Assembly: GCA_022820805.1 (NCBI GenBank)
Contig: JAJEEV010000010.1
Location: 1-64,000 of the forward strand
Length of the DNA stretch: 64,000 nucleotides
Direction: 5' to 3'
Source: Acidimicrobiia bacterium
Lineage (GTDB): Bacteria; Actinomycetota; Acidimicrobiia; Acidimicrobiales; Aldehydirespiratoraceae
The notes under the pieces were generated by a model, which ran no database searches, was not told the origin of the DNA, and worked only from the letters and a program-made list of their open reading frames with translations. Positions 35,081-46,622 of the stretch are shown piece by piece; the stretch's first letter is position 1; the number at the start of each line of letters is the position of its first letter. Both the position numbers and the translations under genes were made by a program.

Positions 35081-37303
35081 TCAGAGCTTCTCGAGGGGGG
35101 CCCAGGAGAGGAGCAGGCGCTTCTCGCCGACGTTCGGGAAGCGCACCGACGCCTCGGGCTCGCCACCAGCCTCGTCGATGTCGACGATCACACCCTCGCC
35201 CCACTTCGCGTGGCGGACGTCGTCGCCCACCTTGAGGCCGAGACGGTCGGCACCCGAGGGCGACGGCCGGGCCTGCCGGCCCGCCTCCAGGGCCCGGTCG
35301 ACGATCTCGTCGCGGTTGGCCGACGCCCGGTCGAGGCTGCGCTCGCGCCGGCTGCGGCGGTAGTAGCGGCTGCGGGCCATCCGGGAGCCGTCCACCGTCT
35401 CAACGAGCTCCTCGGGGATCTCCTTGAGGAAGCGGCTGGGCGGGTTGTACTGGCGGCTTCCGTACAGCAGCCGGCTCCAGGCGTGGGTCACGGTGAGCTG
35501 GCGCATGGCCCGGGTGATCCCGACGTAGGCGAGGCGGCGCTCCTCCTCCAGCTCGTGGGGCTCGGTCAATGCCCGGATGTGGGGGAACACGCCGTCCTCC
35601 AACCCGATGATGTACACGTCGGGATACTCCAGGCCCTTGGCCGAGTGCAGGGTCATCAGGGTGACCGCGGACTCGTCGGATCCCGGGTCGGCGAGGTCGT
35701 CGGTGTCGGCCACCAGCGCCACCGCCTCCAGGAAGTCGTCCATGGTGTCGTGCTCGCCGGCCACGCCCACCAGCTCGGCCAGGTTCTCAAGCCGCCCGTC
35801 GGCCTCGACGGACTTCTCCGAGCGCAGCTCGTCGAGGTAGCCGGAGCGCTCCAGCAGCTCCTGGAGCACTGCGGCCGGCGACGCCTGCAAGGAGGCGATG
35901 TCGTCGATCAGCGCGCAGAACTGGCCGGCGCCTACCGCGGACCGGCCACTGACGCCGGCGGAACCGCAATGGCGGAGGGCCTCGTAGAAGGTGAGGCCGC
36001 CGGCCGCGGCGTAGGCGTCGATCTTGGCCACCGACGTGGCGCCCACGCCCCGCTTGGGCACCCCGAGAGCCCGCTTCACGCTCACCTCGTCGCCCGGGTT
36101 CGTCACCGCCTTCAGGTAGGCCATGGCGTCGCGCACCTCCCGGCGGTCATAGAAGCGGGTGCCGCCCACCAGCCGGTAGGGAACCTCGGCCTTGATCAGC
36201 TGCTCCTCCATCGCCCGTGACTGCGCGTTGGTGCGGTAGAAGACCGCCATCTCGTCCAGGGCCATGTGCTCGTCCTGGCGTCGCCGCACGATCTCGCTGG
36301 CGACGTAGCGGGCCTCGTCGGTCTCGTCGTCGGCGTGGTAGCGGACGATGGCGAGTCCCGACCCCTGATCGGTCCACAGGTCCTTGGGCTTGCGCCCGGT
36401 GTTGTTGACGATCACCGAGTTGGCGGCGTCGAGGATGTTCTGGGTGCTGCGGTAGTTCTGCTCCAGCACCACGATTCGCACGTCGTCGAAGGCCCGCTCG
36501 AACTCGAGGATGTTGCGGATGTCGGCGCCGCGGAAGGCGTAGATCGACTGGTCGGCGTCGCCGACCGCGGTCACCTGGCGGCTCTCGGCGCCCAGGCTGA
36601 TCACCAGCTCGTTCTGGACCGGGTTGGTGTCCTGGTACTCGTCCACCAGCACATGCGAGAACCGCTGCCGCCACCGCTCGAGGACCTCCGGGTTGTTCCG
36701 GAACAGCTCGACGGTGCGCAGCAGCAGGTCGTCGAAGTCCATGGCCGCGGCCGAGGCCAGCCGGCGCTGATAGGTGGAGAACACCTCCGCGATGCGCCGC
36801 TCGTGGATGTTGGAGGCCCGCTCGGCGTACTCCTCCGCGCCGATGTTGTCGTTCTTGGCTGCGGAGATGACGGCGTGGACCGAACGGGGCGGGAAGCGCT
36901 TGTGGTCGAGGTTGAGGTCCCTCAGCACGTAGCCGCAGAGCCGCACGGCGTCGCCCTGGTCGTAGATGGTGAACCGGGTCGGGTAGTCGATGTAGGCCGC
37001 GTCCCGGCGCAGGATGCGGACGCAGGCGGCGTGGAACGTGGACACCCACATGCTCTCGGCCACCGGGCCCACCAGCCAGCCGACCCGGTGGCGCATCTCG
37101 CCGGCGGCCTTGTTGGTGAACGTGATGGCCAGGATCTCGAACGGCGACAGGCCGTGGTCCTCGATGAGGTGGGCGATGCGGTGGGTGAGCACCCTGGTCT
37201 TGCCCGACCCGGCCCCGGCCACCACCAGAAGCGGTCCGCCCTCGTGGGTGACCGCCTCATACTGGGCCGGGTTCAGGCCCTCCAGAATCGCCGACTCCAC
37301 CAT
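35081..37303 (-). CDS. pcrA: ATP-dependent DNA helicase, UvrD/PcrA type
   Basis: A 740-residue superfamily 1A helicase. It has Walker A VVAGAGSGKTRVL, motif Ia TFTNKAAGEMRHRV, Walker B VDEYQDTN, QNYRSTQNIL and TLMTLHSAKGLEYPDVYI. A C-terminal tail of about 60 residues, VGDDVRHAKWGEGVIVDID, is the Tudor-like RNA-polymerase-binding domain of PcrA. It acts in nucleotide-excision repair and replication-fork handling. It lies between guaA and sucC as in other actinobacteria. Confidence 0.95.
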   Translation of the reverse strand: MVESAILEGLNPAQYEAVTHEGGPLLVVAGAGSGKTRVLTHRIAHLIEDHGLSPFEILAITFTNKAAGEMRHRVGWLVGPVAESMWVSTFHAACVRILRRDAAYIDYPTRFTIYDQGDAVRLCGYVLRDLNLDHKRFPPRSVHAVISAAKNDNIGAEEYAERASNIHERRIAEVFSTYQRRLASAAAMDFDDLLLRTVELFRNNPEVLERWRQRFSHVLVDEYQDTNPVQNELVISLGAESRQVTAVGDADQSIYAFRGADIRNILEFERAFDDVRIVVLEQNYRSTQNILDAANSVIVNNTGRKPKDLWTDQGSGLAIVRYHADDETDEARYVASEIVRRRQDEHMALDEMAVFYRTNAQSRAMEEQLIKAEVPYRLVGGTRFYDRREVRDAMAYLKAVTNPGDEVSVKRALGVPKRGVGATSVAKIDAYAAAGGLTFYEALRHCGSAGVSGRSAVGAGQFCALIDDIASLQASPAAVLQELLERSGYLDELRSEKSVEADGRLENLAELVGVAGEHDTMDDFLEAVALVADTDDLADPGSDESAVTLMTLHSAKGLEYPDVYIIGLEDGVFPHIRALTEPHELEEERRLAYVGITRAMRQLTVTHAWSRLLYGSRQYNPPSRFLKEIPEELVETVDGSRMARSRYYRRSRRERSLDRASANRDEIVDRALEAGRQARPSPSGADRLGLKVGDDVRHAKWGEGVIVDIDEAGGEPEASVRFPNVGEKRLLLSWAPLEKL

Positions 37304-37362
37304 CGCCGGCCACCCTACTGCCGGTGCGCGACAGCCCTTACCGACAGCGCGTGGGGCAGCGT

Positions 37363-38511
37363 TCAGGCGGAGTCGGAATCATCGGCGAGCACGTCCAAGA
37401 ACGGCGAGTACCGGTAGACGCGACTGCGCCGGCGTCCGGTGACTTCGTCAACGATGCCCAGCGAGACCAGTTCGTCGAGCATGCGTCCCACCGTCGCAGG
37501 CGTCGAACTCAGTCGCGCCGTCGCGTACTTGATGGTGACGACGGGCTGCTGAGCCAGCAGGTCGATCAGCGGCCAGCCGTAGCGCCCCAGGTTCTGGTCG
37601 GTGGCGATGCGGCGATGCATGTCCGTCAACGCCGTCAACTCGGCTGCCACCCGCACCGCGTCATTCGCCGTGGACTTCACGGCGGTCAGGAAGAACCTGA
37701 GCCAGCCCTCCCAGTCGCCCCGGGTGCGGATGGCGGCGAGGCGGTCGTAGTACTCGCTGCGGTTCTGCTTCAGGAAGAGGCTTAGGTACAGCAGCGGGCG
37801 GGCAAGCACTCGACGCTGCACCAGCAGCAACGTGACGAGGAGTCGTCCCACACGACCGTTGCCGTCCAGGAACGGGTGAATGGTCTCGAACTGGGCGTGG
37901 GCCAGGGCTGCGAGCACCAGCGGAGGGTCGTCGCTCTCGTTGAGGTAGACCTCGAAGTCCCGGATCGTGCTGGGAAGGTCGTCAGGCGCTGGCGGCACGA
38001 ACGTCGCAGACTCCAGGGTGCAGCCAGCAGAGCCGATCCAGTTCTGGGTCTTGCGGAACTCCCCCGGGTCGCGCTCCTGGCCCCGGACGCCCTCCATCAA
38101 CTCGCCGTGGACTCTGCGGATCAGGCGACCCGACAGCGGTAGCTCATCGAGGAGGCGCAGTCCCAGGCTCATAGCGCGCACGTAGTTGACCGTCTCGGCG
38201 ATGTCATCGGGCGGTGTAGCCACTCTGGCTTGCACCTCGTGGGCCAGCACATCGTCGAGACTGGATTGAGTGCCCTCGATCTGGGAGCTGAGCACCGCCT
38301 CGCGGCGAACGTACGACGCCACGAACAGATCGGGGTTCGGCAGGGTGCCCGCCGTCCCGTCGAGTCGGCCCACTGCGGCGGTGGCGTCCGACAGCAACCC
38401 GAGCAGACCGGTGTCCCACCGCAGGGGCGGGTCAGGTGGCAGTGGCTTCGGCACGAACGCCTCGTACCCGGTCTGCTGTCGACGGAACTGCCCGGCTCGC
38501 GTGCTTTCCAA
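37363..38511 (-). CDS. Fic-domain protein, probable self-inhibited AMP transferase, with C-terminal winged helix
   Basis: 382 residues. The Fic active-site loop is HPFLDGNGRVGR (about residues 211-222). Near residue 77, LSSQIEGT matches the inhibitory helix motif (S/T)xxxE(G/N), so regulation is internal. The C-terminal segment TIKYATARLSSTPATVGRMLDEL looks like a winged-helix DNA-binding domain. Such class II Fic proteins AMPylate unknown targets. The stretch upstream is strongly AT-rich and differs from the surroundings, suggesting acquisition or rearrangement next to the gene. Confidence 0.87.
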   Translation of the reverse strand: MESTRAGQFRRQQTGYEAFVPKPLPPDPPLRWDTGLLGLLSDATAAVGRLDGTAGTLPNPDLFVASYVRREAVLSSQIEGTQSSLDDVLAHEVQARVATPPDDIAETVNYVRAMSLGLRLLDELPLSGRLIRRVHGELMEGVRGQERDPGEFRKTQNWIGSAGCTLESATFVPPAPDDLPSTIRDFEVYLNESDDPPLVLAALAHAQFETIHPFLDGNGRVGRLLVTLLLVQRRVLARPLLYLSLFLKQNRSEYYDRLAAIRTRGDWEGWLRFFLTAVKSTANDAVRVAAELTALTDMHRRIATDQNLGRYGWPLIDLLAQQPVVTIKYATARLSSTPATVGRMLDELVSLGIVDEVTGRRRSRVYRYSPFLDVLADDSDSA

Positions 38512-38820
38512 CTGTGCTCCTTGTTGCGCTCGCTTGAATATCGAGCCCGATTGGAATGTTATTCTAATATGTGGCTATTTGCTAAAACAACAGTGCAGTC
38601 GTGGGTGCGCTTATTTGCGCGACTGGAATAGCAACAGTCAAATCCAGATCTTATTCTTGCAAATCACTGATCACTAAAATAAGAGCCGAACCCAGGGCTG
38701 GCATTTTGAACGACTGGAATAAAGGGCACCAATAATGGAAGCTTGTTCCACTAAAGACCTATTGACTAAAATAACATGCAGTTCTGGGACCCGGCTAGCC
38801 GGGGGTAGCGTGCGGCGGAT
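38512..38820. other. AT-rich non-coding stretch with degenerate repeats
   Basis: About 300 bases between Fic and the LLM pseudogene, visibly poorer in G+C than the rest of the window and with no convincing gene. The motif CTAAAAYAA occurs three times with about 92-base spacing, and GACTGGAATA follows the first two by 40-41 bases. A 14-base palindrome CCCGGCTAGCCGGG closes the stretch at 38790-38803. It may hold the fic promoter or be an old mobile-element remnant. Confidence 0.5.
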
Positions 38821-38847
38821 GTTCACCAGCGCCGGGTTGCAGCCGTC

Positions 38848-39470
38848 GTGAGCAGGCCGTTCCGGTTCGGGTTCAGCCTCGACGGGCTCGACGATCCCGA
38901 TGAGATCGCGCGACGGGTCCGCTGGGCCGAGGAAGCCGGGTACTCGTCGGTGGTGATGACCGACCACTTCGACGAACGGCACGGTCCGCTGGTGGCACTC
39001 ACCGCCGCCGCTCTGGCCACCGAGTCGCTGAAGGTGGGCACCCTGGTGCTAGCCAACGACTACCGTCACCCGGCCGTGCTGGCCAAGGAGTTGGCCTCCC
39101 TCGACTTGGTCTCGGGCGGGCGCCTTGAGATCGGCATCGGCGCGGGGTGGATGGCCTCGGACTACGAGCAGGCCGGCATCGGATACGACCGGCCCCGGGT
39201 GCGCATCGACCGTCTCGATGAGGCGATCTCAGTGCTGGAGGGCTGCTTCGGCGATGGCCCGTTCGACTTCGACGGCGACCACTACCGGAGCTTTCGGCAT
39301 CACCGCCGAGGAGGCGCTGGGCTCACCCCACGCCCTGGTCGGCACCGTGGACGAGTGCGTGGACAGGATCGAGCGTTGGCGGGAGCGCTGGGGGCATCTC
39401 CTACATCTCCTTCATGGGAAGCTCCGCAGAGGAGATGGCCCCCGTGGTCGAGCGTCTAGCCGGCCACTAA
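38848..39470 (+). pseudogene. Decayed F420-dependent LLM oxidoreductase
   Basis: The first 150 codons from GTG 38848 encode a normal N-terminus (FGFSLDGLDDPDEIARRVRW through FDFDGDHYR). At about 39300 the reading continues one frame over with FGITAEEALGSPHALVGTVDE, then shifts again to ISYISFMGSSAEEMAPVVER and ends at TAA 39470. The family is about 290-300 residues; here roughly 90-100 residues between DHYR and FGITAEEAL are missing. One deletion and two frameshifts mean that it is not functional. Confidence 0.85.
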
Positions 39471-39508
39471 CCGGGGACTAGCCAGCAACGGTCTAGAGCC
39501 GTAGCCGG

Positions 39509-41077
39509 TTACTCCCATTCGATGGTGGCTGGGGGTTTGGAGGTGATGTCGTAGACCACCCGGTTCACGCCGGGAACCTCGGCGATCACCCGGCTGCTCA
39601 TCGCCTCCAGCACGTCGTGGGGCAGCCGGGCCCAGTCGGCGGTCATGGCGTCGGAGCTGGTCACCGCCCGGATCACCACCGGGCGCCCGTAGGTGCGCTC
39701 GTCGCCCATCACCCCGACCGTGCGGATGTCGGGCAGCACCGCGAACGACTGCCAGATCTCGCGCTCCAGTCCGGCGGTGCGCAGCTCCTCCCGCACGATG
39801 GCGTCGGCGTGGCGCAGGGTGGCGGCCGCCTCGGGCGTGACCTCCCCGATGATCCGCACCGCCAGGCCGGGGCCCGGGAACGGCTGGCGGTGCACGATCT
39901 CGTCGGGCAGGCCCAGCTCGGCGCCCACCGCCCGGACCTCGTCCTTGAACAGCAGCCGCAGCGGCTCGACCAGCTCGAAGTCCAGGTCGTCGGGCAGCCC
40001 GCCCACGTTGTGGTGGCTCTTGATGGTGGACGAGTGGGTGGTGGCCCCCGACTCGATCACGTCGGGGTACAGCGTGCCCTGCACCAGGAAGCCGGCGTCG
40101 GGCACCTGGTGGCGGGCCCGCTCGAAGGCCCTTATGAACTGCTCGCCCACGACCTTGCGCTTGGTCTCGGGCTCGGTGATCCCCGCCAGCGCACCGAAGA
40201 ACTCGGTGGCTGCGTCGACACGCACGAAGTCCATCCCGAAGTGACGACCGAAGGTCTCCTGCACCTGGTCGGCCTCGTCGAGGCGCAGCAGGCCGGTGTC
40301 GACCAGCACGCATGTGAGCTGGTCGCCGATGGCCCGATGCACCAGGGCGGCGGCCACCGCGGAGTCCACGCCCCCCGACAGCCCGCAGATGGCCCGGCCC
40401 CTGCCGACCTGGTCGCGGACCGAGGCCACCGAGGCATCGATGATCGAGTCCATCGACCAGCTCGGCCGGGCCCCGCAGCCCCGACGCAGGAACCGCTCGA
40501 TCACCTGGAGCCCGTGGAGCGTGTGCTCGACCTCGGGATGGAACTGCACGCCGTACAGGCCGCGGTCGGGGTCCTCGAAGGCGGCCACCGGCGACGCCGC
40601 CGTGGACGCGGTGACGGTCGCTCCGGGCGGCGGCTCGACGATGGCGTCGAAGTGGCTCATCCACACCGGCTGGGACGCCGGCAGGCCCTCGAGCAGCGAG
40701 CCGCCCGTGCCGGCCACGGTCATCTCGGCCCGGCCGTACTCGCCCCGCGCGTTGGGGCCCACCGAGCCGCCCAGTTGCTCGGCGATCAGCTGGGCGCCGT
40801 AGCAGATGCCGAGAACCGGCACTTCGAGGCCGTAGATCTCGGGGTCCAGGATGGGCGCACCCTCGACATGCACCGAGGCGGGCCCGCCGCTGAGGATCAC
40901 GCCCGCGGGCCGGCGGGCCGCGATCTCGTCCGCGGTGATCGATGCCGGCACGATCTCGCTGTACACCTCGCACTCACGCACCCGCCGGGCGATCAGCTGC
41001 GCGTACTGGGCGCCGAAGTCGACCACCAGAACGGTGTCGAACCCGCGGCCGGTGACCGCCGCGGCCCCGGCGGTCAC
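39509..41077 (-). CDS. guaA: GMP synthase (glutamine-hydrolysing)
   Basis: 522 residues. The N-terminal amidotransferase has [17 protein letters not shown] and [11 protein letters not shown]. The ATP-pyrophosphatase P-loop is [14 protein letters not shown], and the C-terminal dimerisation domain ends ATIEWE, as is usual. It converts XMP to GMP. The GTG at 41077 overlaps the guaB3 stop by four bases. Confidence 0.96.
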   Translation of the reverse strand: MTAGAAAVTGRGFDTVLVVDFGAQYAQLIARRVRECEVYSEIVPASITADEIAARRPAGVILSGGPASVHVEGAPILDPEIYGLEVPVLGICYGAQLIAEQLGGSVGPNARGEYGRAEMTVAGTGGSLLEGLPASQPVWMSHFDAIVEPPPGATVTASTAASPVAAFEDPDRGLYGVQFHPEVEHTLHGLQVIERFLRRGCGARPSWSMDSIIDASVASVRDQVGRGRAICGLSGGVDSAVAAALVHRAIGDQLTCVLVDTGLLRLDEADQVQETFGRHFGMDFVRVDAATEFFGALAGITEPETKRKVVGEQFIRAFERARHQVPDAGFLVQGTLYPDVIESGATTHSSTIKSHHNVGGLPDDLDFELVEPLRLLFKDEVRAVGAELGLPDEIVHRQPFPGPGLAVRIIGEVTPEAAATLRHADAIVREELRTAGLEREIWQSFAVLPDIRTVGVMGDERTYGRPVVIRAVTSSDAMTADWARLPHDVLEAMSSRVIAEVPGVNRVVYDITSKPPATIEWE

Positions 41078-42183
41078 GGCGAGACGATTGCGACCGCGGC
41101 CCGCTGGAAGTCCTTGACGTCGGTGTAGCCGCACTTGGCCAGCGACGTCCGCAGCCCGCCCATCATGTTGGTAGTGCCCTCGGGCCCGAGGGCGGGGCCG
41201 TGGAGGACCTCCGCCAGCGTGCCCCGGGGCTCGACCTCGGTGATGCGGCCCCGCGGCAGAGTCGGATGGCCTGACGAAAGGTCCCAGTGCCGGCCCGGGC
41301 AAGGCGAATCGGAGGCCGATGCCAGCGGCAGGCCCAGCATCACGGCGTCGGCGCCGCACACGATGGCCTTGGCGATGTCGCCCGCGGTGCGCATGGCCCC
41401 GTCGGCGATGACATGGCAGTACACGCCGGTCTCGTCGAGGTGGCGCATGCGGGCGGCGCGGGCATCGGCTATGGCGGTGGCCTGCGGGGCGTCGAGTCCC
41501 AGCACATGGCGGCTGGTGCCGACATGGCCCGAGCCGGCCCCGACCAGCACCCCGGCCGCACCCGTGCGCATCAGGTGCAGGGCCGCCTGGTAGCTCACGC
41601 AGCCGCCGACGATGACCGGCGTCTGCATGCGCCGGATGAACGTCTTGAGGTTGAGCGGGTCCACCGATGACGAGACGTGCTCGGCCGACACGATCGTGCC
41701 CGAGATGACCAGCAGATCGATCTCGGCACCGGTGGCGTGAGGGGCGAGCTCCACCGCCCGCTGGGGACGGACCCGGCCCGCGGTGCGGACACCGGTCTCG
41801 GCGATCTCCGAGATGCGTGCGGACACCAGCTCGGGCTGGATCGGGAGCGAGTACAGCTCGCGCAACCGGCGGGCCGCGGTCTCCGGCGGCATGCCGGCCA
41901 GTTCGGCCAGCTCGGAGACGGGATCCTCGCAGCGGGTCCATACACCCTCGAGGTCGAGCACCCCGACCCCTCCGAGCTCGCCCATCTGCACCGCGGTGGC
42001 CGGGCTGGTGACGCTGTCGGTGGAGGCCGCCAGCACGGGGATGTCGAAACGGTACGCGTCGATCTGCCAGGAGATGTCCACGTCCTCGGGGTCCCGGGTG
42101 CGCCGGCTCGGGATGATGGCGATCTCGTCCAGCCGGTAGGCGCGGCGACCCGACTTGCCCAACCCGATCTCTGTGTCAGCCAT
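41074..42183 (-). CDS. guaB3: GuaB3-family IMP dehydrogenase-related protein
   Basis: A 369-residue TIM-barrel protein of the actinobacterial GuaB3 family, opening [21 protein letters not shown]. It has no CBS insertion and a changed active-site loop ([11 protein letters not shown] instead of the IMPDH Cys loop), so true IMPDH activity is doubtful; related GuaB3 may act as GMP reductase. It sits before guaA. The catalytic guaB, which normally precedes it, is not present here; the gap holds a NUDIX gene. Confidence 0.9.
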   Translation of the reverse strand: MADTEIGLGKSGRRAYRLDEIAIIPSRRTRDPEDVDISWQIDAYRFDIPVLAASTDSVTSPATAVQMGELGGVGVLDLEGVWTRCEDPVSELAELAGMPPETAARRLRELYSLPIQPELVSARISEIAETGVRTAGRVRPQRAVELAPHATGAEIDLLVISGTIVSAEHVSSSVDPLNLKTFIRRMQTPVIVGGCVSYQAALHLMRTGAAGVLVGAGSGHVGTSRHVLGLDAPQATAIADARAARMRHLDETGVYCHVIADGAMRTAGDIAKAIVCGADAVMLGLPLASASDSPCPGRHWDLSSGHPTLPRGRITEVEPRGTLAEVLHGPALGPEGTTNMMGGLRTSLAKCGYTDVKDFQRAAVAIVSP

Positions 42184-42223
42184 GGCAGCGCCTCGAGTGC
42201 CGGAATCCAGGCACCGGGTGAGC

Positions 42224-42946
42224 CTATCCGGTGCCCACCCCCGGGATCGTGATCGTGAGCAGCCGCCGCAGCACGGCCGCAGTGGCCCCCCATACCGTGT
42301 CGCCCGGCAGTTCGAAGAAGGTCATGGCACGCTTGCCTCCGAGTTGCTCGCCCAGCGACCAGACCTCCTCCCGCCACGTGTCGGGGTGCGTCAGCTCCGA
42401 CAGCGGGACGTGCAGCACCCGCTCCACCTCGGCGGGGTCGGGCGCCAGCTCGGGGCGCCGCTCGACGGTGGCCACGTACGGGCACACTAGCGAACGCGAC
42501 CCGACGGTGACGAAGCTGTCGAGCCGCCCGACAAGCCGGGCCGTGCCGGGATCGAGGCTGATCTCCTCGGAGGCCTCCCGCACCGCGGTGGCCCACAGGT
42601 CGGCGTCGCCCGGCTCGCGCCTGCCGCCGGGGAATGACACCTCGCCGGCGTGGTGTCGCAGGTGCCAGGCGCGACGGGTGAGCACCACCCACGGCTCGCC
42701 GCAGTGCTCATAGAGCAGGACCAGGACCCCCGACGGCGCCGACCCCGGTGGCACCGTCGCCCGCGACGCGATGTGGGTCGGCACGGTGGTCTCGACTGCG
42801 TGGCGCACCTGATCCAGGCTCGGGCAGCGCTGGTCGTCCGGCACTGCCGCCCACGGCGCCGGCCCGCCCATGTGCACGTCCGCCGGACGGGGGATGTGCT
42901 GGGACCCGCCCCGGCCGGCCGGAGGAAGCGGCGGCTCGAAGACCAC
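42224..42946 (-). CDS. NUDIX hydrolase, CoA-pyrophosphatase-like
   Basis: Up to 240 residues. The NUDIX box is read in GEVSFPGGRREPGDADLWATAVREASEEISL, as GxxxPGGxxExxD, then REAxEE; the preceding LTRRAWHLRHHAG is the NudL/CoA-diphosphatase pattern. It would hydrolyse CoA or another nucleotide diphosphate derivative. The start is uncertain; ATG 42946 or the ATG of MGGPAPW nearby. It occupies the place where guaB is normally found upstream of guaB3. Confidence 0.8.
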   Translation of the reverse strand: MVFEPPLPPAGRGGSQHIPRPADVHMGGPAPWAAVPDDQRCPSLDQVRHAVETTVPTHIASRATVPPGSAPSGVLVLLYEHCGEPWVVLTRRAWHLRHHAGEVSFPGGRREPGDADLWATAVREASEEISLDPGTARLVGRLDSFVTVGSRSLVCPYVATVERRPELAPDPAEVERVLHVPLSELTHPDTWREEVWSLGEQLGGKRAMTFFELPGDTVWGATAAVLRRLLTITIPGVGTG

Positions 42947-42969
42947 CGTCGTCGATGCAGCCGGCTCGA

Positions 42970-43134
42970 TCAGGACTCGTCCCCGCCGCCGGCGGCCCCG
43001 GCGAGGTCCCGGAGGAGGTCACGCAGCCCACCGGTCTTGAGATCGCTCATCACCCGGCCCGGCGGGGTCTCGCCCCGCTCCCACTCCTCCCAGTGGTCCA
43101 GCAGCTTGCGCGGGTCCGGCGCCGGGCGATCCAT
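42970..43134 (-). CDS. Small conserved actinobacterial protein
   Basis: 54 residues from an ATG at 43134: DPRKLLDHWEEWERGETPPG, then RVMSDLKTGGLRDLLRDL. The pattern (D-x-LLDHWxEWERGE, GxxxxDLKTGGLRDLL) matches a small uncharacterised protein I associate with actinobacteria. An upstream start at 43203 would add 23 unlike residues. Its function is unknown; it precedes the NUDIX gene by 23 bases, so the two are probably co-transcribed. Confidence 0.7.
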   Translation of the reverse strand: MDRPAPDPRKLLDHWEEWERGETPPGRVMSDLKTGGLRDLLRDLAGAAGGGDES

Positions 43135-43243
43135 CCCGGTGAGGCTACCGGCGACCGCCCGAGTCGAGAGTTGCCCATCGGCGCCGGCGCAGAATGCCAC
43201 CATGCCCGACAGCCACCGGGGCAGGGCTCCCCGGGGCGGGGCG

Positions 43244-44851
43244 TCAGCGGCGCGTGATGGTCAAGGTGTAGGAGCCAGCGCCGAAGCCGCCCACCTCCAC
43301 ATACAGAGGACCCGAGTCCGCCGCCTCCCATAACAGCAGCGGCGCCAGCGACCCTCCAGAGTCGTCGTCGAAGTCCAACTGCCAGACACCGGCGTCATAC
43401 AGCGCCAGCGTCGGATCCTCCAACGTCCCCGGAGCGACCGCTATCCCGTAGGACTCGCCGCTCACAGCCTCGAATACGAAGAAGTCGACTTCACCGGCAT
43501 AGTGCAGCACCCCCGCAGCCGGCTCGCCCACTGTCACCGCCGTCGCATCCTCGGGTGAGTCGGCATGGTCGTCGACGAGGTCGGAGACCGCGACCGTCAG
43601 GGTGTAGGACCCGGCGCCGAAGCCTCCCACCTCCACATACAGAGGACCCGAGTCCGCCGCGTCCCGGAACAGCAGCGGCGCGAGGTCTCCTCCGGAGTCG
43701 TCATCACTGTCCAGCCAATAGCCGTCGGCGTCATAGAGCGCCAGCGTCGGGTCCTCCAACGTCCCGGGCGCCACCGCGATCTCGTAGGACTCGCCCTCCA
43801 CAGCCTCGAACACGAAGACCTCGGTGGCGTAGGCAGAGTCGAGGTCGCCCTCGACCGGCTCCCCCACCGGCACCGGCTTCGCTCCCTCCGTTGAGAACTC
43901 TCCTTGCGAGAACTCCTCCGGGGCCGGTGCCGGCTGTCCCTCGGCCAGGTCGGGCACGCAGCCGAGCAGGCCGAAGGAGAGGGAGAAGAGCGCCTCGTAG
44001 GCGGCTTCCACATCGTCCTCCGAGCCGTCGAGCCCGTCCCAGTCCACCTCGGCCAGCAACTCCCGCGCGCAGGTCCTCTCGTCCTCGTCCAGTTCGTCGA
44101 GGCGCACCCCCGTCTCCTGGAGGAACAGCGAGATGAGACCATCCGGGACGCAGGCCGCCATGCTGCCCAGGAACGCCAGGCCGGCTTCCGCATCGTCGGC
44201 GGCCGTGCCGGTCGACTGCACCAGCGCGACCAGGTCGATGCGGTCCAACCAGTCTCGGAGGCAGGCCCTCTCGGCGTCGCTGACTGCCACACCCAGCTCC
44301 GGCTCGATGGCCGCCACCATGGAGGCGACGAATACGTCGGCGGCCGTACCGGCGGCCAGGCACGCGAACATGGTCGCGTCCTCAGCCGTCGGGAAGTCGT
44401 TGGAGAACAGTCGCCGGCTCATGGCCGACTCCCGGCCTGCCTGGTCCAGCCCCGCCTCGTCCAGCACGCCGCGGATGCAGGACTGCTCGGACGCGCTCAG
44501 ACGGTCCAGGATCTCCGACCAGCTGGGCTCGCTGGCCAGCCCAGCCACCTCGGGGCCGTCCGACCGCTCGGGTGCTGGACTCGGCCCGGCATCGTTCGAC
44601 TGATCCGTTCCGGGTCTCGTCTCAGCCGTCGCCGCAGTGCCGGCCGGGGGCGCTTCGGTGGTCTCGGGCCCCGCCGGAGTGGTCGCCTCCCCGGCAGACC
44701 CCGCCGCCGAGGTCGTGGTCGCCTCCGCGGCGGGCTCGGTGATCGGGTCGTCAGCGCCGCAGGCCGAGACCGCCAGAGCAAGGACAATGGCCGTTGCAGC
44801 AGCCCGCTGTCGGGTGGCGCGACGACGGCTGCAGCACGAAGTTCCGAACAT
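43244..44851 (-). CDS. Secreted lipoprotein with two C-terminal pre-peptidase-like (PPC) beta domains
   Basis: 535 residues. The signal ends ALAVSACG, giving a lipobox, followed by a long Thr/Ala/Pro-rich linker. The middle (about 90-320) has repeated Cys-x(3-5)-Leu helical units such as EDERTCARELLAEVDWD and DAERACLRDWLDRIDL. Two C-terminal domains share FVFEAVEGESYEIAVAPGT / FVFEAVSGESYGIAVAPGT and EVGGFGAGSYTLT, with nearly identical DNA about 340 bases apart. It is probably a cell-surface binding protein; no enzymatic motif is seen. Confidence 0.75.
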   Translation of the reverse strand: MFGTSCCSRRRATRQRAAATAIVLALAVSACGADDPITEPAAEATTTSAAGSAGEATTPAGPETTEAPPAGTAATAETRPGTDQSNDAGPSPAPERSDGPEVAGLASEPSWSEILDRLSASEQSCIRGVLDEAGLDQAGRESAMSRRLFSNDFPTAEDATMFACLAAGTAADVFVASMVAAIEPELGVAVSDAERACLRDWLDRIDLVALVQSTGTAADDAEAGLAFLGSMAACVPDGLISLFLQETGVRLDELDEDERTCARELLAEVDWDGLDGSEDDVEAAYEALFSLSFGLLGCVPDLAEGQPAPAPEEFSQGEFSTEGAKPVPVGEPVEGDLDSAYATEVFVFEAVEGESYEIAVAPGTLEDPTLALYDADGYWLDSDDDSGGDLAPLLFRDAADSGPLYVEVGGFGAGSYTLTVAVSDLVDDHADSPEDATAVTVGEPAAGVLHYAGEVDFFVFEAVSGESYGIAVAPGTLEDPTLALYDAGVWQLDFDDDSGGSLAPLLLWEAADSGPLYVEVGGFGAGSYTLTITRR

Positions 44852-44913
44852 ATGTCGATGTCCTTTCTGCGGACTTCGACACCGTAGCGGTTGAGGACCG
44901 CGCCGGACGCGAA

Positions 44914-44940
44914 GGAGCCCGAGCTCACCGCTCGGGCTCC
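44914..44940 (-). terminator. Hairpin terminator after groEL
   Basis: GGAGCCCGAG and CTCGGGCTCC pair over ten bases with a seven-base loop, 28 bases after the groEL stop and before the lipoprotein gene. There is no clear T-tract, which is common in GC-rich actinobacteria. Confidence 0.7.
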
Positions 44941-44967
44941 CTTGGGGGGTTCGCTGGGGGCGAACGG

Positions 44968-46617
<1,650 letters not shown>

Positions 46618-46622
46618 CTACC

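Noticed and set aside
34361-36220. A 619-codon plus-strand frame overlapping alaX and pcrA
   Set aside because: It crosses two opposite, well-conserved genes and contains Arg/Gly/His-rich sequence typical of GC-rich frame shadows.
38560-38820. Possible CRISPR array in the AT-rich stretch
   Set aside because: The repeated motifs are short and degenerate and spaced about 40 and 92 bases; there is no constant 28-37 base repeat and no cas gene nearby.
41074-42183. Annotation as the catalytic IMP dehydrogenase guaB
   Set aside because: The protein is about 370 residues, lacks CBS domains and has a different active-site loop; it fits GuaB3.
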